Source: Pelotomaculum sp.
GTDB taxonomy: Bacteria; Bacillota; Desulfotomaculia; Desulfotomaculales; Pelotomaculaceae
NCBI GenBank assembly: GCA_003489345.1
Contig: DNIT01000174.1
Location: forward strand, 7,180-13,214
Direction of reading: 5' to 3'
Length of the DNA stretch: 6,035 nucleotides
Shown here: one piece after another, positions 5,459 to 6,035 of the stretch
Layout of the letters: each line of letters opens with the position of its first letter
Numbering within the stretch: the first letter of the stretch is position 1
Position numbers and translations under genes: made by a program
The notes under the pieces: model-generated
The model's input: the letters and a program-made list of their open reading frames with translations, nothing else
Database searches by the model: none
What the model was told of the DNA's origin: nothing

Positions 5459-6018
5459 TATACCTGCATAATTTCCTGCTCTTTAACGGTCAGCAGCCCG
5501 TCGATTTCCTTAATCAAACGGTCCGTCATTTTCTGCACATCGTCCTGGCTGCGCTTCAACTCGTCTTCGGAAATTTTTCCTTCCTTCTGGTAGGCTTTCA
5601 AGTGTTCATTGACATCACGGCGGATATTTCGGATCGCCACCCGTCCCTCTTCAGCTTTTTTCTTTATTACTTTCATTAAATCTACCCGTCTTTCCTGGGT
5701 CAGCTGCGGTATGGCCAACCTGATCACCACGCCGTCGCTGGCCGGAGTGATGCCCAGGTCGGATTTCATGATAGCCCGCTCAATTTCTTGCAGAGAGCTT
5801 TTATCCCAGGGCTGGACGACTAATAACCTGGCTTCGGGAACAGAAATATTGGCAAGTTGATTAACAGGTGTCGGAGTTCCATAATAGTTTACCATTATTT
5901 TGTCCAGCAAAGCAGGAGTCGCCCGCCCGGCTCGAAGCGAGGCAAATTCTTTTTTAACCACCTCAATGGTTTTTTTCATATTGCCTTCTGCTTCTTTAAC
6001 TATCTCCTTCATTCCCAT
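5458..6018 (-). CDS. frr: Ribosome recycling factor
   Basis: Complete 186-residue RRF, the cytoplasmic factor that with EF-G splits the post-termination ribosome into subunits. The sequence has the long-helix bundle pattern with the N-terminal VKKEFASLRAGRATPALLD (21-39), the second-domain segment VNYYGTPTPVNQLANISVPEARLL (43-66) and VQPWDKSSLQEIERAI (68-83), and DGVVIRLAIPQLTQERR (95-111). The RNIRRDVN motif (130-137) and the C-terminal helix (about 148-184) complete it. The length equals that of typical bacterial RRF. The ATG at 6018-6016 is chosen over a second ATG two codons on because AAAGGGGGA (6026-6034) lies 7 nt upstream, an ideal distance. It is the first gene of the visible operon; in Firmicutes pyrH normally precedes it, beyond this window. 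The stop codon overlaps the start of the next ORF by 1 nt. Confidence 0.98.
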   Translation of the reverse strand: MGMKEIVKEAEGNMKKTIEVVKKEFASLRAGRATPALLDKIMVNYYGTPTPVNQLANISVPEARLLVVQPWDKSSLQEIERAIMKSDLGITPASDGVVIRLAIPQLTQERRVDLMKVIKKKAEEGRVAIRNIRRDVNEHLKAYQKEGKISEDELKRSQDDVQKMTDRLIKEIDGLLTVKEQEIMQV

Positions 6019-6025
6019 AAAAAAA

Positions 6026-6034
6026 TCCCCCTTT
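6026..6034 (-). promoter_or_regulatory. Ribosome binding site of frr
   Basis: AAAGGGGGA on the minus strand, followed by a homopolymeric T7 spacer directly before the ATG. It supports the first ATG (6018) as the frr start over the one 6 nt downstream. Confidence 0.8.
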
Positions 6035-6035
6035 A

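Noticed and set aside
1..6035. Mobile elements, CRISPR repeats, tRNA or rRNA
   Set aside because: No terminal inverted repeats, transposase motifs, spaced direct repeats or RNA gene signatures were seen; the window is almost fully occupied by operon genes.

Overview
This window is one continuous minus-strand operon of eight genes for translation, cell-envelope lipid and isoprenoid synthesis. The transcription order, from right to left, is frr, a 69-residue PASTA-like ORF, a 55-residue 2[4Fe-4S] ferredoxin, uppS, cdsA, an AI-2E/YtvI-type membrane protein, dxr and rseP. Adjacent genes either overlap by 1 nt or are separated by 1 to 66 nt. No convincing plus-strand gene, RNA gene, mobile element or CRISPR array is visible.

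The order uppS-cdsA-dxr-rseP directly after frr is the Firmicutes arrangement (Bacillus frr-uppS-cdsA-dxr-rasP); proteobacteria place dxr before uppS. Strong AAAGGAGGTGG-type ribosome binding sites, frequent TTG/GTG starts, a clostridial-type 8-Cys ferredoxin and a YtvI-like membrane protein point to an anaerobic, possibly spore-forming Firmicute. A Clostridia lineage such as the Peptococcaceae (Pelotomaculum/Desulfotomaculum relatives) is my guess. This rests on gene order and sequence style, not on a search.

Right end (about 5080-6035): ribosome recycling factor, then the PASTA-like ORF whose start overlaps the frr stop, then the ferredoxin, which starts 2 nt after the PASTA ORF ends. The ferredoxin is too short for ordinary ORF cut-offs and is easily missed. 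A 9-bp perfect hairpin follows its stop codon. Middle (about 3388-5013): uppS makes undecaprenyl diphosphate and cdsA makes CDP-diacylglycerol. Left part (62-3367): the AI-2E family membrane protein inserted between cdsA and dxr, then DXP reductoisomerase (MEP pathway) and the RseP/RasP site-2 protease. The first 61 bases lie downstream of rseP and show no convincing gene.

Functionally, dxr feeds the MEP pathway to IPP/DMAPP, UppS condenses IPP onto farnesyl diphosphate to make the lipid carrier for peptidoglycan, CdsA supplies the phospholipid precursor, and RseP cuts membrane-embedded regulators or signal-peptide remnants. The departures from the standard operon are the coupled PASTA-like ORF plus ferredoxin pair, the intra-operon hairpin, and the extra membrane transporter-like gene. 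The ferredoxin may supply electrons to the Fe-S enzymes of the MEP pathway (IspG/IspH); this is inference.
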